This document shows positions 56,055-64,000 of a stretch of 64,000 nucleotides of DNA, one piece after another; position 1 is the first letter of the stretch; the number at the start of each line of letters is the position of its first letter. The stretch lies in NCBI GenBank assembly GCA_944320865.1, contig CALUJC010000016.1:1-64000 (forward strand). The letters run 5' to 3'. The translations under genes were made by a program, and so were the position numbers. The DNA is from an uncultured Bacteroides sp. (GTDB lineage: Bacteria > Bacteroidota > Bacteroidia > Bacteroidales > Bacteroidaceae). A model generated the notes under the pieces. The model was not told the origin of the DNA. It ran no database searches and was given only the letters and a program-made list of their open reading frames with translations.

Positions 56055-57833
56055 TCACTCAGCCGGTGTAATAAAAGGCGTGCCGGTATCCATAGTCACC
56101 TGAATAGTAACCTCGATACTTGAGGTAAATGCATACTGACTTGCATCTCCGGCTGTCGCATCATTCCAAGGATTCACAATGTAACGACGAGCTGTATTAT
56201 CGCCATCACCTTCTCCACGTTCAATGACCGAATCATCAAACGCTACGCTGTTACCATCCACTTGAATATCCGTAATCACTATATCAACATTAGGATAGTC
56301 GCCTAAGATACCTTGAACATCCAAATATACACCATAGGGGTCACTGTCCGCACCTTCAATAAGGAAAGTATAAGTTCCATCACCTGTGATATACACATCT
56401 GCGCTTGCAGGTGTATAACTCCAACCGCTATTGAAATAATGCAAAGATGCCGTAAATCGCTCTACCGCCTCACCTTCGGGCTTCGGAATGAAGTGATAAC
56501 CCATGTATTGGTAGCGGTGTCCGAAAGCATCTTGTTCCACGCCACCCAGCCACAGGTCACTGAGGCCGCCGGAATAGTCATCCAAAGCAATCTGCATGAT
56601 GCGCAAAGCATTGTCATCGCCCAGCTTGAACACGGCACGCCCGTCGGCAGACAAGGTCACTTCCGGCAAGCCTGCGCTGAATGTATAGATACCGTCGCTA
56701 CTCAACGAATAAGAGCCTTCAATGTCATCATAACCGGGAGCGGACACCGTGTAAGTGCTTTCACGGCTGTTCAGGGTCAGTTCCAAGCCGCTAATGCCTT
56801 CAGCAGGCGTGCTGGTCACGTTCTTCAGCGTGCCGTCGGGGTTGCACCAATCATAAGGAGTCCTTTCATCCAGCACGTAGGTGATAATCCGGTTGGTCTT
56901 AGGCTCCACATAGTCGCGCCAATCAGAAGGCAAGGTAGGATAAACCTCTACAGCAGGAGCCTCATAATTGTCGGCATACTCTTTGGACACGTAGTTGAAC
57001 ACTTCGAGCCACTCGCCGCCCCAGCCACCGGGAATACGCAGGTAACCGATACGCAGTTGGTTTTCTGTCAAAGTGATGATACGGAAATCCCTACGCCAGT
57101 CGCCTTTACGTTCAGTCCAGTTATCAGGGTGCATCAGGTCGGCATTGGTAAACGTAATGGTATGGTCGCTTGTATTCATGCTGAACAGGCCGGTCTGCGT
57201 GGTGCCCGTTGCCGCATTGTAGTAAGAATAGTTGGAATTGCCGTTCAAGTCAAACGTCATGTAACTGGCCCAGTCAGCCGTGCCGCAAGCGCCTTCGCCT
57301 GCTGCGGGATCCCAGTTGGAAGTGAAGTTATTCCATCCCCAACCCGGATTGGCTGCCGGATCGCCATAAGAGAGGTCACCCGAAGCCAAACCATACGAGC
57401 CGTTATCATAAATCCACGTTTTGGAGCTACCTACGCCACCGGTCAACATAGTCCACAACTCATCCGTCACAAAGTCCGCACAGAAATTGTCGATAGTAAA
57501 GGTAGTAGGTGCGCCATAAACCACGCCGCCACGCGTCTCTACGCCGAAGGTCACTTCATAAGTTCCCTCAAAGGCAATTTGCAAGGTTACTTCTGCCTCC
57601 TGGCTGCGGCCTTGCGGATGCTCCCACAGCGGGGTGAACTCCGGACCCAGCAGGCTCTTCAGGTAGACGATGTTCGGGTTGTTGGCATCGTGTGTCACTG
57701 TGTAGGCCACGCCTTCCGCCAGGTCTTCCGGGGTGAAGGTCTTGCCGCCCATCTCGTATTCATCGGGCGTACAAGCGCTGAACATCAGCAGCACGCCTGC
57801 TATCAACGAATAAATATAATAGTTCAATTTCAT
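56055..57833 (-). CDS. SusD-associated surface glycan-binding lipoprotein
   Basis: A 592-residue lipoprotein starting MKLNYYIYSLIAGVLLM at 57833 (Cys21 in FSACTP, acidic residues DEYE after it). The opening FTPEDLAEGVAYTVTHDANN and later VGSSKTWIYDNGSYGLASGD and GWGWNN motifs are typical of PUL surface glycan-binding lipoproteins that follow SusD. Aromatic-rich. It is 30 bp after susD. No catalytic motifs. Confidence 0.75.
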   Translation of the reverse strand: MKLNYYIYSLIAGVLLMFSACTPDEYEMGGKTFTPEDLAEGVAYTVTHDANNPNIVYLKSLLGPEFTPLWEHPQGRSQEAEVTLQIAFEGTYEVTFGVETRGGVVYGAPTTFTIDNFCADFVTDELWTMLTGGVGSSKTWIYDNGSYGLASGDLSYGDPAANPGWGWNNFTSNWDPAAGEGACGTADWASYMTFDLNGNSNYSYYNAATGTTQTGLFSMNTSDHTITFTNADLMHPDNWTERKGDWRRDFRIITLTENQLRIGYLRIPGGWGGEWLEVFNYVSKEYADNYEAPAVEVYPTLPSDWRDYVEPKTNRIITYVLDERTPYDWCNPDGTLKNVTSTPAEGISGLELTLNSRESTYTVSAPGYDDIEGSYSLSSDGIYTFSAGLPEVTLSADGRAVFKLGDDNALRIMQIALDDYSGGLSDLWLGGVEQDAFGHRYQYMGYHFIPKPEGEAVERFTASLHYFNSGWSYTPASADVYITGDGTYTFLIEGADSDPYGVYLDVQGILGDYPNVDIVITDIQVDGNSVAFDDSVIERGEGDGDNTARRYIVNPWNDATAGDASQYAFTSSIEVTIQVTMDTGTPFITPAE

Positions 57834-57863
57834 ATTCTTAGATTTTTTGACGTTATACATTCA

Positions 57864-59564
57864 TTACCAACCTGCGTTTTGGTTATACACGTTGCCGGAA
57901 AGGGTAATCTGCGTGTTCGGAATCTGGCAGAAACCCCTCTTTGAACGGATGTTGGCATCCACGTAAGTGTCGGCAATAGTTTCTGCCACACCATTGTTAT
58001 ACACCGTGATAGGAGCACCGGAGGCAGTGCCGTTGGAAGTGGCTTGCCCCAGCTGGGCCGTGACATAAGCATCCACGCCTTGGCGCATCAGGTCGAAGTG
58101 GCGGATGCCCTCGCCCATAAACTCCTTACGGCGCTCGTCCCATATCTGCTGAACGGTAGGCGTGCCGCCAATATTATGGCTGGTATTGCCATAGGCACGC
58201 TCACGCACCAAGTTGAAATACTGCATGGCATTGGAGCTGCCCAGTTCGGCTGCCATCAGCAGCACGTCGGCATAGCGCATCAGCACCCAGTCCTGGTCTT
58301 GGTTGGTCTGCATGTTGCCGCCATCCACCGTGGTCTCGGCGGCAGGCATGGAGGTACCGTCCGTAAAGATAAGCGGGCAATACTTCTTGTTGACATAGCC
58401 GGTGTAGTCCATGCAGTCGGTGGCAATCTGTGTATCGAATGCGCCGATGGCCTGGCAATCGATGATAGTGGCTTCGCCGCGCGTATCTTCGGCATCAAAC
58501 AGGCTTACTGCATACGGCGTAATCGGGCAAGCGCCCCAACCATTGCCATAGGGTGCATATCCCGTCGTGTTACGCATGCCCAGGTTCACGATAAAGCGGT
58601 TGCCGTTGATGTTGGTATTCGTCCAGTTCTGGTCGTTGTTGAACTTCACTACCCACACATGCTCCTCGCTGGCCTCCACATACGTGCTGACACGGCCTTG
58701 GTCTACCGTAGTGGCTTCCGTACAAGCGGCAGGCCACAAGTTGGCAAAGGTAGGCTCCAGGATATAGTTGGTAGAGCCAATCAAGTCTTCGCAATACTGC
58801 AAGGCCTGCGCGGCGGTCAGGTCGCCGGGCATGGTGCCACGGCTGTTGTTGTTGTAAACCCCGTCGTAGAACAGGTACACGCGCGCCAGCATGGCACCGG
58901 CGGCATACTTGGTGACGCGGCCCAGGTTGGTGGCCTTGTCGGCATACTGGTCGGCAGGCATGTTGTCGGCAGCAAACTTCAAGTCGGTCACCACCTGCGC
59001 GTAGACCTCGTCGGGAGCCGTCTGGGGCACGATTTCATCGGTGGCCTCCAGCAGCAAAGGCACGTTCTCAAACAGGCGGAGCAGGTCGAAGTACATCAAC
59101 CCGCGCAAAGCTTTTGCCTCGCTCTCCACCACCAGACGGGCGGTTTCGGAAGACCAAGTGATGTTGTCCAGCGCATTAATCAGCTGGTTGCAGCGGTAAA
59201 TGCCCTGGTAGTAATCGCCCCAAAGCCCGTTGAACAAGTCTATCTGGCTGGACATGTAGTTCATGTCGAAGCGGTCCATCAGGCGGTCGGCACGGTCATC
59301 GGCGCCACCGCCGCCCAAGCAGTCGTCGGACATGGTTTCCACAGCCTGGAACAGCGTGGGCCAGCTGCCGTTGGATACCGTGCGCTGGTAGCCGTCGTAG
59401 CAGCCCACCACGGCATATTGTGCCTGCACCTCGGTCTGATAGAAAGAGCCGGAATTCAAGGTTGTCTTGGAGCTGGTGTCCAAGAAAGCGTCGCCACAGC
59501 CCGACAACACCCATGCTGCCACGCCCAACGCCATGCAATTGTATAGTAATTTATTCTTTTTCAT
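57864..59564 (-). CDS. susD: SusD/RagB family glycan-binding lipoprotein
   Basis: A 566-residue lipoprotein (lipobox LSGC, Cys23). FLDTSSKTTLNSGSFYQTEV, YYQGIYRCNQLINAL and the C-terminal IWDERRKEFMGEGIRHFDLM are SusD signatures. It caps the SusC barrel on the outer face and delivers oligosaccharide. It starts 15 bp after susC. It corresponds to the SGBP-A role in xyloglucan loci. Confidence 0.95.
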   Translation of the reverse strand: MKKNKLLYNCMALGVAAWVLSGCGDAFLDTSSKTTLNSGSFYQTEVQAQYAVVGCYDGYQRTVSNGSWPTLFQAVETMSDDCLGGGGADDRADRLMDRFDMNYMSSQIDLFNGLWGDYYQGIYRCNQLINALDNITWSSETARLVVESEAKALRGLMYFDLLRLFENVPLLLEATDEIVPQTAPDEVYAQVVTDLKFAADNMPADQYADKATNLGRVTKYAAGAMLARVYLFYDGVYNNNSRGTMPGDLTAAQALQYCEDLIGSTNYILEPTFANLWPAACTEATTVDQGRVSTYVEASEEHVWVVKFNNDQNWTNTNINGNRFIVNLGMRNTTGYAPYGNGWGACPITPYAVSLFDAEDTRGEATIIDCQAIGAFDTQIATDCMDYTGYVNKKYCPLIFTDGTSMPAAETTVDGGNMQTNQDQDWVLMRYADVLLMAAELGSSNAMQYFNLVRERAYGNTSHNIGGTPTVQQIWDERRKEFMGEGIRHFDLMRQGVDAYVTAQLGQATSNGTASGAPITVYNNGVAETIADTYVDANIRSKRGFCQIPNTQITLSGNVYNQNAGW

Positions 59565-59579
59565 ACCTGTCAGTTAAAA

Positions 59580-62500
59580 TTAGAATTTAAGATTTACACC
59601 TACCAAGAATGTGCGGGCATGCGGATAACTGCCCGTGTCGATGCCCGACATCCACGTGTCCTGGCCGAAGCCTACTTCCGGGTCCATGCCGTTGTAGTTG
59701 GTGAAGGTAAAGAGGTTCTGGGCCTGCACATAGAGGCGTGCCTGGCTGATGTACTTGCAGCTGATGAGCTTGGCAAAGTCATAACCCAAGGTGATGTTGG
59801 AGATTCTGAGGTAATCGCCATCCTGCAAGTACAGGTCGGAGAAGTTAGTCCAGCTGCTGTCATTATTCGTCAGGCGGGGCACGGTGTTCGACGTGCCTTC
59901 ACCCGTCCAGCGGTTCAGGAAGTAAGTGGTATAGTTGGCTTGCGAGGAGTTACCCCAGTTGCGGTAGCCGCCATTGGCCACCTTGAAGCCTGCTGCACCC
60001 GTCCACGTGGTGGAGAAGTCGAAGTTCTTGTACGTGAAGCCCAGGTTGAAGCCGAAGTTGAACTTGGGGATACCGTTGCCCAGGTTCACCTTGTCGGCAT
60101 CGTCAATGACGCCGTTGTGGTCTACATCCACAAACTTGGCCTCGCCGGGAGCCACGCTGTTCAGCACGCCGTTTCCGGCAGCTATCCACTCGTCTATCTC
60201 CTGCTGGTTCTGGAAGATGCCGGCTGTCTTGTAGCCCCAGAAGTAGCCCATCGGCTCGCCGTTAGAGCAGCGGTAGAACTCCGTCTGGTTGTTGAACATG
60301 ATGTTGGTAGAGCCATGCAGAATGCCGCCCTCGGTAGGAATGCTGCCCACCTCATTCTTGTTGTAAGACAGGTTAGCGCCAACGTTGTACATGAAGTCTT
60401 CGCCAATCTGGTCGTTCCAAGTCAGGCCGATTTCCACACCTTTGTTGGTCACGTCGCCGCCGTTGATGTAAGGCCAGCCCGTCTGTGCCACGCCTGCCGT
60501 GGCGATAACCGGCGCCTGCACCAGCCAGTCGCGCGTCACTTTGTAGTACCAGTCAAAGTTCAAGCCCAGGCGGCTGTTGAGGAAGCGGGCATCAATACCA
60601 ATGTTGGTCTGCTCGGAAGTTTCCCACGTCAGTTCGTCGTTGCCTAAAGAATTGGGGTAAGCGCCTACCACATTGACGGCAGAGCCCTTGCCCGTGCCGA
60701 AGTTATAGCCTGCGCCCGAAAGCGTCACGCTGGCGCGGTAAAGGTTGTTGCCGATGTTGTTGTTGCCCACCTGGCCCCAGCTGGCACGCAGCTTCAAGAA
60801 GTCCAGCCAACTGCGGGTACTCTCCATAAAGCTTTCCTCGGACAGTGTCCAACCTGCGGATACTGAGGGGAACCAACCGAAGCGGTTGCCCGGCGCAAAA
60901 CGCGAAGAGCCGTCGGCACGCAGGGTGGCATTCACCATATACTTGTCTCTATAAGACCAGCCGATACGTGCGAAGTAGGACATACGGCGATATTCTTCGG
61001 CAGGATAACCGCGAAGTTCGCCCGTATTCAGGTTAACGGCATTGTCCAAGTAAGCATGTTGCCAGTTGTCGTATATGTCAAGCAGCGTGTTGTTACCGTT
61101 CATGTTGTCACCCCCGTTGCGCTCTACTTCCATACCAATCAAGGCATTGAAGTCGTGCTCCTTGATGCTCCAGTCGTAGGTAGCCGTATTGGTCCATACC
61201 AAGGTCCAGCCTTTGTACATGCTTTGGCTCATGGTAGGCTCGCCCTTGCTGTCGGAAGTAGTAGAGGTATAGGCGGGTTTATAATCGCGGTAAGCATTGG
61301 CGTTCTGGTTGAAACCCAGCTGCGTGCGGATGCGCAGGTTCTTTATGGGCTGCAGCTCAGCGTATACGTTGGCCACCCAGTTCTGGTTGTCGTTCAGCAC
61401 GCGGTTGCGGTACATGGAAGCCACAGGGTTACCGTCATACTGGTACCAGTCCGTGGCCAGGGAGTAGCTGTAGCCATTGTTCAGGTCGGCACGTCCGTCC
61501 TGCTGCAAATACACGGGCTGCAAGGGCGAAGTGCTGTAAGCGCCACGCAGGGCGTTGTTGTACATGTTGCCCGTACCCAAATTGGTGTTCTTCACGTAGG
61601 CGAAGGATACGTTCTCGCCCACCTTCAGGAAGTCGCCATAGAGTTTCTGCTCCAGGTTGATGCGGAAGTTGTAGCGCTCGTAGTTGGAGGCCTGCTTGCC
61701 GCCCACGATGCCTTCCTGGCTGTAGTAGCCCAGCGAAACGGCATAGGTGCTGGTGGCCGAACCGCCCGTGATGCCCAGCGTGTAGTTCTGCGTGGCAGCA
61801 TTGTCCTTGAACATTTCGTCAATCCAGTTGGTGTTGTGCACATTGCCGTTGGCATCGTAGATGGAGGCGTAGGACGACCAGTTGTACACGCCGTTGCCCG
61901 AGTTCAAGTTCTGCTCGTCCATCAGCGCCATGTACTGCTCGGCGTTGAGCATGTCAATCTTGCGGGCAGCGCTCTGCCAGCCATAGTAGGCGTCGAAGGT
62001 CACCTGCGCCTTGCCCTCCTGTCCGGTGCGGGTGGTCACGATGACAACGCCGTTGGCAGCCTGCGCGCCATAGATGGCAGCCGAGGCGGCATCCTTCAGC
62101 ACGTCGATGCTGGCAATGTCGCTGGGGCTGATGTTCTTGATTTCGACGCCCGGAATGCCGTCCACCACGTAGAGCGGGCCGTTGTTGGAGTTGGAGCCCT
62201 GGCCACGGATGATGACCTTCATGTCCGACCCCGGTTGTCCGGACTCGCTGATGATGTTTACGCCCGGCGTCTGTCCCTGCATGGCCTGCAAGGGGTTGTT
62301 GGTGTTCAGCTTGGCCAGCTCTTCACCCTTCACCTGCACGGTGGCGCCCGTCACCAGTTTCTTCTTCTGCACGCCGTATCCCACAACGACTACCTCGTCG
62401 AGCACTTCGTTGTCTTCTTCCAACACGACGTCAATCACAGCAGCGTCTCCCACAACGATTTCCTGACTTTTGAAACCAATGTAGGAAAACACCAAGGTAT

Positions 62501-62750
62501 TGCCCTTCCCGGCCTGCACAGAGTAGTGCCCGTCGATGTCGGTGATGCCGCCCGTGGCAGTCTCTTTCACCTGCACGGTCACGCCGATCAGCGGGAATCC
62601 GTCCGTGGCCGAAGTCACGGTACCTGTCACTGTTTTGCTTTGAGAAGGATTAGCCCAAAGGCTACTCATTGCGGGCACCATGAATAGCAGTACCCATGCA
62701 ATCCGGCATAAATACTGGTTTATGCCCTTGTTCCAAGAATGCTTTCTCAT
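59580..62750 (-). CDS. susC: SusC/RagA family TonB-dependent transporter
   Basis: A 1056-residue outer-membrane transporter. Signal peptide (ends SSLWA), carboxypeptidase-like domain (about 40-115; GTVTSATDGFPLIGVTVQVK), TonB-box region EVVVVGYGVQKKK, plug (LQAMQGQTPGVNIISESGQP), then the 22-strand barrel ending ARTFLVGVNLKF with the terminal Phe. Imports oligosaccharides with TonB energy. First gene of a four-gene operon (susC, susD, two SGBP genes). Confidence 0.96.
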   Translation of the reverse strand: MRKHSWNKGINQYLCRIAWVLLFMVPAMSSLWANPSQSKTVTGTVTSATDGFPLIGVTVQVKETATGGITDIDGHYSVQAGKGNTLVFSYIGFKSQEIVVGDAAVIDVVLEEDNEVLDEVVVVGYGVQKKKLVTGATVQVKGEELAKLNTNNPLQAMQGQTPGVNIISESGQPGSDMKVIIRGQGSNSNNGPLYVVDGIPGVEIKNISPSDIASIDVLKDAASAAIYGAQAANGVVIVTTRTGQEGKAQVTFDAYYGWQSAARKIDMLNAEQYMALMDEQNLNSGNGVYNWSSYASIYDANGNVHNTNWIDEMFKDNAATQNYTLGITGGSATSTYAVSLGYYSQEGIVGGKQASNYERYNFRINLEQKLYGDFLKVGENVSFAYVKNTNLGTGNMYNNALRGAYSTSPLQPVYLQQDGRADLNNGYSYSLATDWYQYDGNPVASMYRNRVLNDNQNWVANVYAELQPIKNLRIRTQLGFNQNANAYRDYKPAYTSTTSDSKGEPTMSQSMYKGWTLVWTNTATYDWSIKEHDFNALIGMEVERNGGDNMNGNNTLLDIYDNWQHAYLDNAVNLNTGELRGYPAEEYRRMSYFARIGWSYRDKYMVNATLRADGSSRFAPGNRFGWFPSVSAGWTLSEESFMESTRSWLDFLKLRASWGQVGNNNIGNNLYRASVTLSGAGYNFGTGKGSAVNVVGAYPNSLGNDELTWETSEQTNIGIDARFLNSRLGLNFDWYYKVTRDWLVQAPVIATAGVAQTGWPYINGGDVTNKGVEIGLTWNDQIGEDFMYNVGANLSYNKNEVGSIPTEGGILHGSTNIMFNNQTEFYRCSNGEPMGYFWGYKTAGIFQNQQEIDEWIAAGNGVLNSVAPGEAKFVDVDHNGVIDDADKVNLGNGIPKFNFGFNLGFTYKNFDFSTTWTGAAGFKVANGGYRNWGNSSQANYTTYFLNRWTGEGTSNTVPRLTNNDSSWTNFSDLYLQDGDYLRISNITLGYDFAKLISCKYISQARLYVQAQNLFTFTNYNGMDPEVGFGQDTWMSGIDTGSYPHARTFLVGVNLKF

Positions 62751-62824
62751 TGTACATTATTTAATGGTTAATACTTGGTTGCTCATGGATTCGGAAGGCT
62801 TGCTCTGGCCTTTCAAACCCGTTA

Positions 62825-62832
62825 CAAAAGTA
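62825..62832 (-). promoter_or_regulatory. -7 element for susC, TACTTTTG
   Basis: TACTTTTG on the minus strand, 74 bases before the susC ATG. No -33 TTTG, as for the GH5 promoter. Confidence 0.6.
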
Positions 62833-62870
62833 CTACGAGAGCATAAGATAACCATAAAATTTTGTAAATG

Positions 62871-62930
62871 AAAGGGTACTGTTTTAGTTCTGCGGGTGAA
62901 TAAAATGATTTTTTCAAGGGTATGATTTGT
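62871..62930 (-). promoter_or_regulatory. Pair of candidate HTCS operators upstream of susC
   Basis: Plus-strand AAAGGGTACTGTTTT (62871-62885) and AAGGGTATGATTTGT (62916-62930), 44 bp apart, about four helical turns. The distal site is identical to the one before GH5; the proximal one lies 39 bp beyond the -7 element. Confidence 0.6.
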
Positions 62931-62986
62931 TTTTGCACCCCTCGTGCAGCACGCTCCGGACAGGATGGGCAGGAAGCCGAGCCCTA

Positions 62987-63064
62987 CTTTGTCCGCTCTT
63001 TTTCCGCTCCATAGGGCCGAAGCCCGACCGAACGAGTACCGAATGGGGTACGACTCGGGTACGA
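62987..63064 (-). repeat. Dispersed repeat, copy 4 (minus orientation)
   Basis: Core 63026-63064 plus a ~39-base tail (62987-63025) close to that of copy 3. One core difference from copies 1-3 is in the CTCAG segment. Confidence 0.85.
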
Positions 63065-63114
63065 ATGGGGCCTGTGGAGGGTTTGTAAAGATAGTTCCGC
63101 AAGCACCTTGCCCG

Positions 63115-63795
63115 CTACAGCAGGCAGCCCCTGATGTCGGCCTCCAGCAGGTCCAGGGCCGAGCGACCCTGCCACACGGCTTCGGTGAACATAGCCTGCA
63201 CGTCGGCATGCGAGCGGGGACTTTCGTAATACACGTCGGGGCCCGCCTGCGGGTACCAGCGCCTGCCCAGCGAGGCCACCACATCGGAAACATTTCCGCC
63301 CCGCGGTCGGCACGACACGTTGACCCAAAACGCGGCATGCGGGGCCACCTCGGGCCGGGCATAGAGGCCATGGCCGATGCGCGACACCAGTCCTCCGCCC
63401 ACGGGGTCGAGGGTGACGAGCATCCTGACGTTGCAGCCCCCATCCGCCAGGCGGCGGCACAGGTGGGCCGCGTTCCACCCGCCGAAGCTGTGGCCGACAA
63501 TGTAGACCGGCGTCTTTGTATCGCAAAGGCAGGGCAAAGCCCTGGCATTGACGCGCTCTTCTCCATAGATTTCCTCATAGCCCAGATACTCGATGCGCGG
63601 AGCCAGCGAAGGATACCCCTCCATGCGCCGGCAGAAGGGCACCAGCGCCGCCCTCCGCACCAGCTGCGTAGGCCCGTAGCCGCAATAGCGCCGCTTGTCG
63701 CCCGCCCCGCCGATGAAGAAGGCCACGAACGGCGGAGAGGAAACAGGCGAAGCCACGCCCGGAGATTGCGATGTCTGGTTGCCGATGGGTAACAT
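63115..63795 (-). CDS. Alpha/beta-hydrolase fold protein
   Basis: A 226-residue protein with the nucleophile elbow VYIVGHSFGGWNAAHL (GHSFG, Ser near 101). VAFFIGGAGDKRRY at the start resembles the oxyanion region. Candidate acid Asp is in VTLDPVGGG and a late His in ESPRSHADVQ. Probably a cytosolic serine esterase or lipase; substrate unknown. No signal peptide. It has its own full promoter. Confidence 0.8.
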   Translation of the reverse strand: MLPIGNQTSQSPGVASPVSSPPFVAFFIGGAGDKRRYCGYGPTQLVRRAALVPFCRRMEGYPSLAPRIEYLGYEEIYGEERVNARALPCLCDTKTPVYIVGHSFGGWNAAHLCRRLADGGCNVRMLVTLDPVGGGLVSRIGHGLYARPEVAPHAAFWVNVSCRPRGGNVSDVVASLGRRWYPQAGPDVYYESPRSHADVQAMFTEAVWQGRSALDLLEADIRGCLL

Positions 63796-63846
63796 AAGCG
63801 TTATTCATAATGCCCGCGCAAAGGCAAGGCGGGCCGTTAGTGCCCC

Positions 63847-63878
63847 CAAAGATACAGGCGGGGCGGCGTTTTTCCAAA
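63847..63878 (-). promoter_or_regulatory. Promoter for the alpha/beta-hydrolase gene
   Basis: On the minus strand TTTG (63875-63878), 20-base spacer, TATCTTTG (63847-63854): full consensus. Confidence 0.7.
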
Positions 63879-63924
63879 TGATGGGGCAGAATTATATCGG
63901 ATGCCATATATTCCATTTTTTTGC

Positions 63925-63932
63925 TATCTTTG
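63925..63932 (+). promoter_or_regulatory. -7 element for the last gene, TATCTTTG
   Basis: TATCTTTG, 37 bases before the ATG at 63970. No TTTG at the -33 position. Confidence 0.55.
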
Positions 63933-63969
63933 CCATATCAGGAATACACTAATTCAAATTATTACAGAC

Positions 63970-64000
63970 ATGAGAAAATTATTAGCTACAGCAATCCTCC
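63970..64000 (+). CDS. Start of a gene cut by the window end
   Basis: ATG at 63970 followed by ten codons reading MRKLLATAIL, the start of a signal peptide. The gene runs off the window; product unknown. Divergent from the alpha/beta-hydrolase gene. Confidence 0.5.
   Translation, partial: MRKLLATAIL

Larger units (their letters stand above)
62751..63114. other. susC upstream region
   Basis: 364 bp holding the susC -7 element, two candidate operator sites and dispersed-repeat copy 4. No gene seen. Confidence 0.65.

Overview
The window reads as a chromosomal segment of a gut Bacteroides (Bacteroidales). Evidence: TAnnTTTG -7 elements (several with TTTG/TTG 19-20 bp upstream) in front of most transcription units, SusC/SusD pairs, hybrid two-component regulators, abundant Cys-anchored lipoproteins, and the Bacteroidetes ribosomal gene order (rpsL-rpsG-fusA-rpsJ ... 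secY-map-infA-rpmJ, no adk). I cannot name the species.

Layout. (1) 1-2,881: end of a structured repeat, then a one-protein hybrid sensor/regulator with a periplasmic sugar-binding-type sensor. (2) 2,889-21,017, minus strand: one continuous block of 33 translation and secretion genes, rpsL to rplQ, including rpmJ (38 aa) and rpmD (58 aa), which are easy to miss. It ends in a strong hairpin terminator and starts from a recognisable promoter at 21,081. (3) 21,215-33,573: housekeeping and accessory genes: DUF3467, a DUF3737 beta-helix protein, a clan GH-A-like lipoprotein glycosidase, a GNAT acetyltransferase, a RecQ-like helicase, a lipoprotein, DUF2795, a cobalamin adenosyltransferase, a small lipoprotein, a class A beta-lactamase divergent from a PNPOx/Nim-like flavoprotein, a HigBA-type toxin-antitoxin pair beside a truncated acyltransferase, and a methyltransferase-like protein. 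(4) 33,647-62,750: a polysaccharide utilisation locus whose enzymes (GH95, GH2, GH31 with PA14 insert, GH5 with BACON domains, GH43), HTCS regulator, SusC, SusD and two SusD-linked surface lipoproteins match xyloglucan utilisation loci of the B. ovatus type. A DUF5723 barrel protein and two lipocalin-like lipoproteins are embedded in it. (5) 63,115-64,000: an alpha/beta hydrolase and the first codons of a divergent gene.

How the locus should work (family knowledge plus inference): the surface GH5 cuts xyloglucan, SusD and the lipoproteins bind it, SusC imports oligosaccharides, and periplasmic GH31 (xylose), GH2 (galactose), GH95 (fucose or galactose) and GH43 (arabinose) trim side chains while the HTCS senses the products. 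A shared 15-base motif, AAGGGTATGATTTGT and close variants, lies upstream of susC, GH5 and GH31 and is the best candidate HTCS operator.

The most unusual non-coding structures are a ~450-bp nested palindrome between GH5 and GH43 whose terminal hairpin recurs at the window start with compensatory base changes; two tandem arrays of 18-20-bp near-palindromes (23-bp and 22-bp period); and a 39-bp dispersed repeat in four copies.
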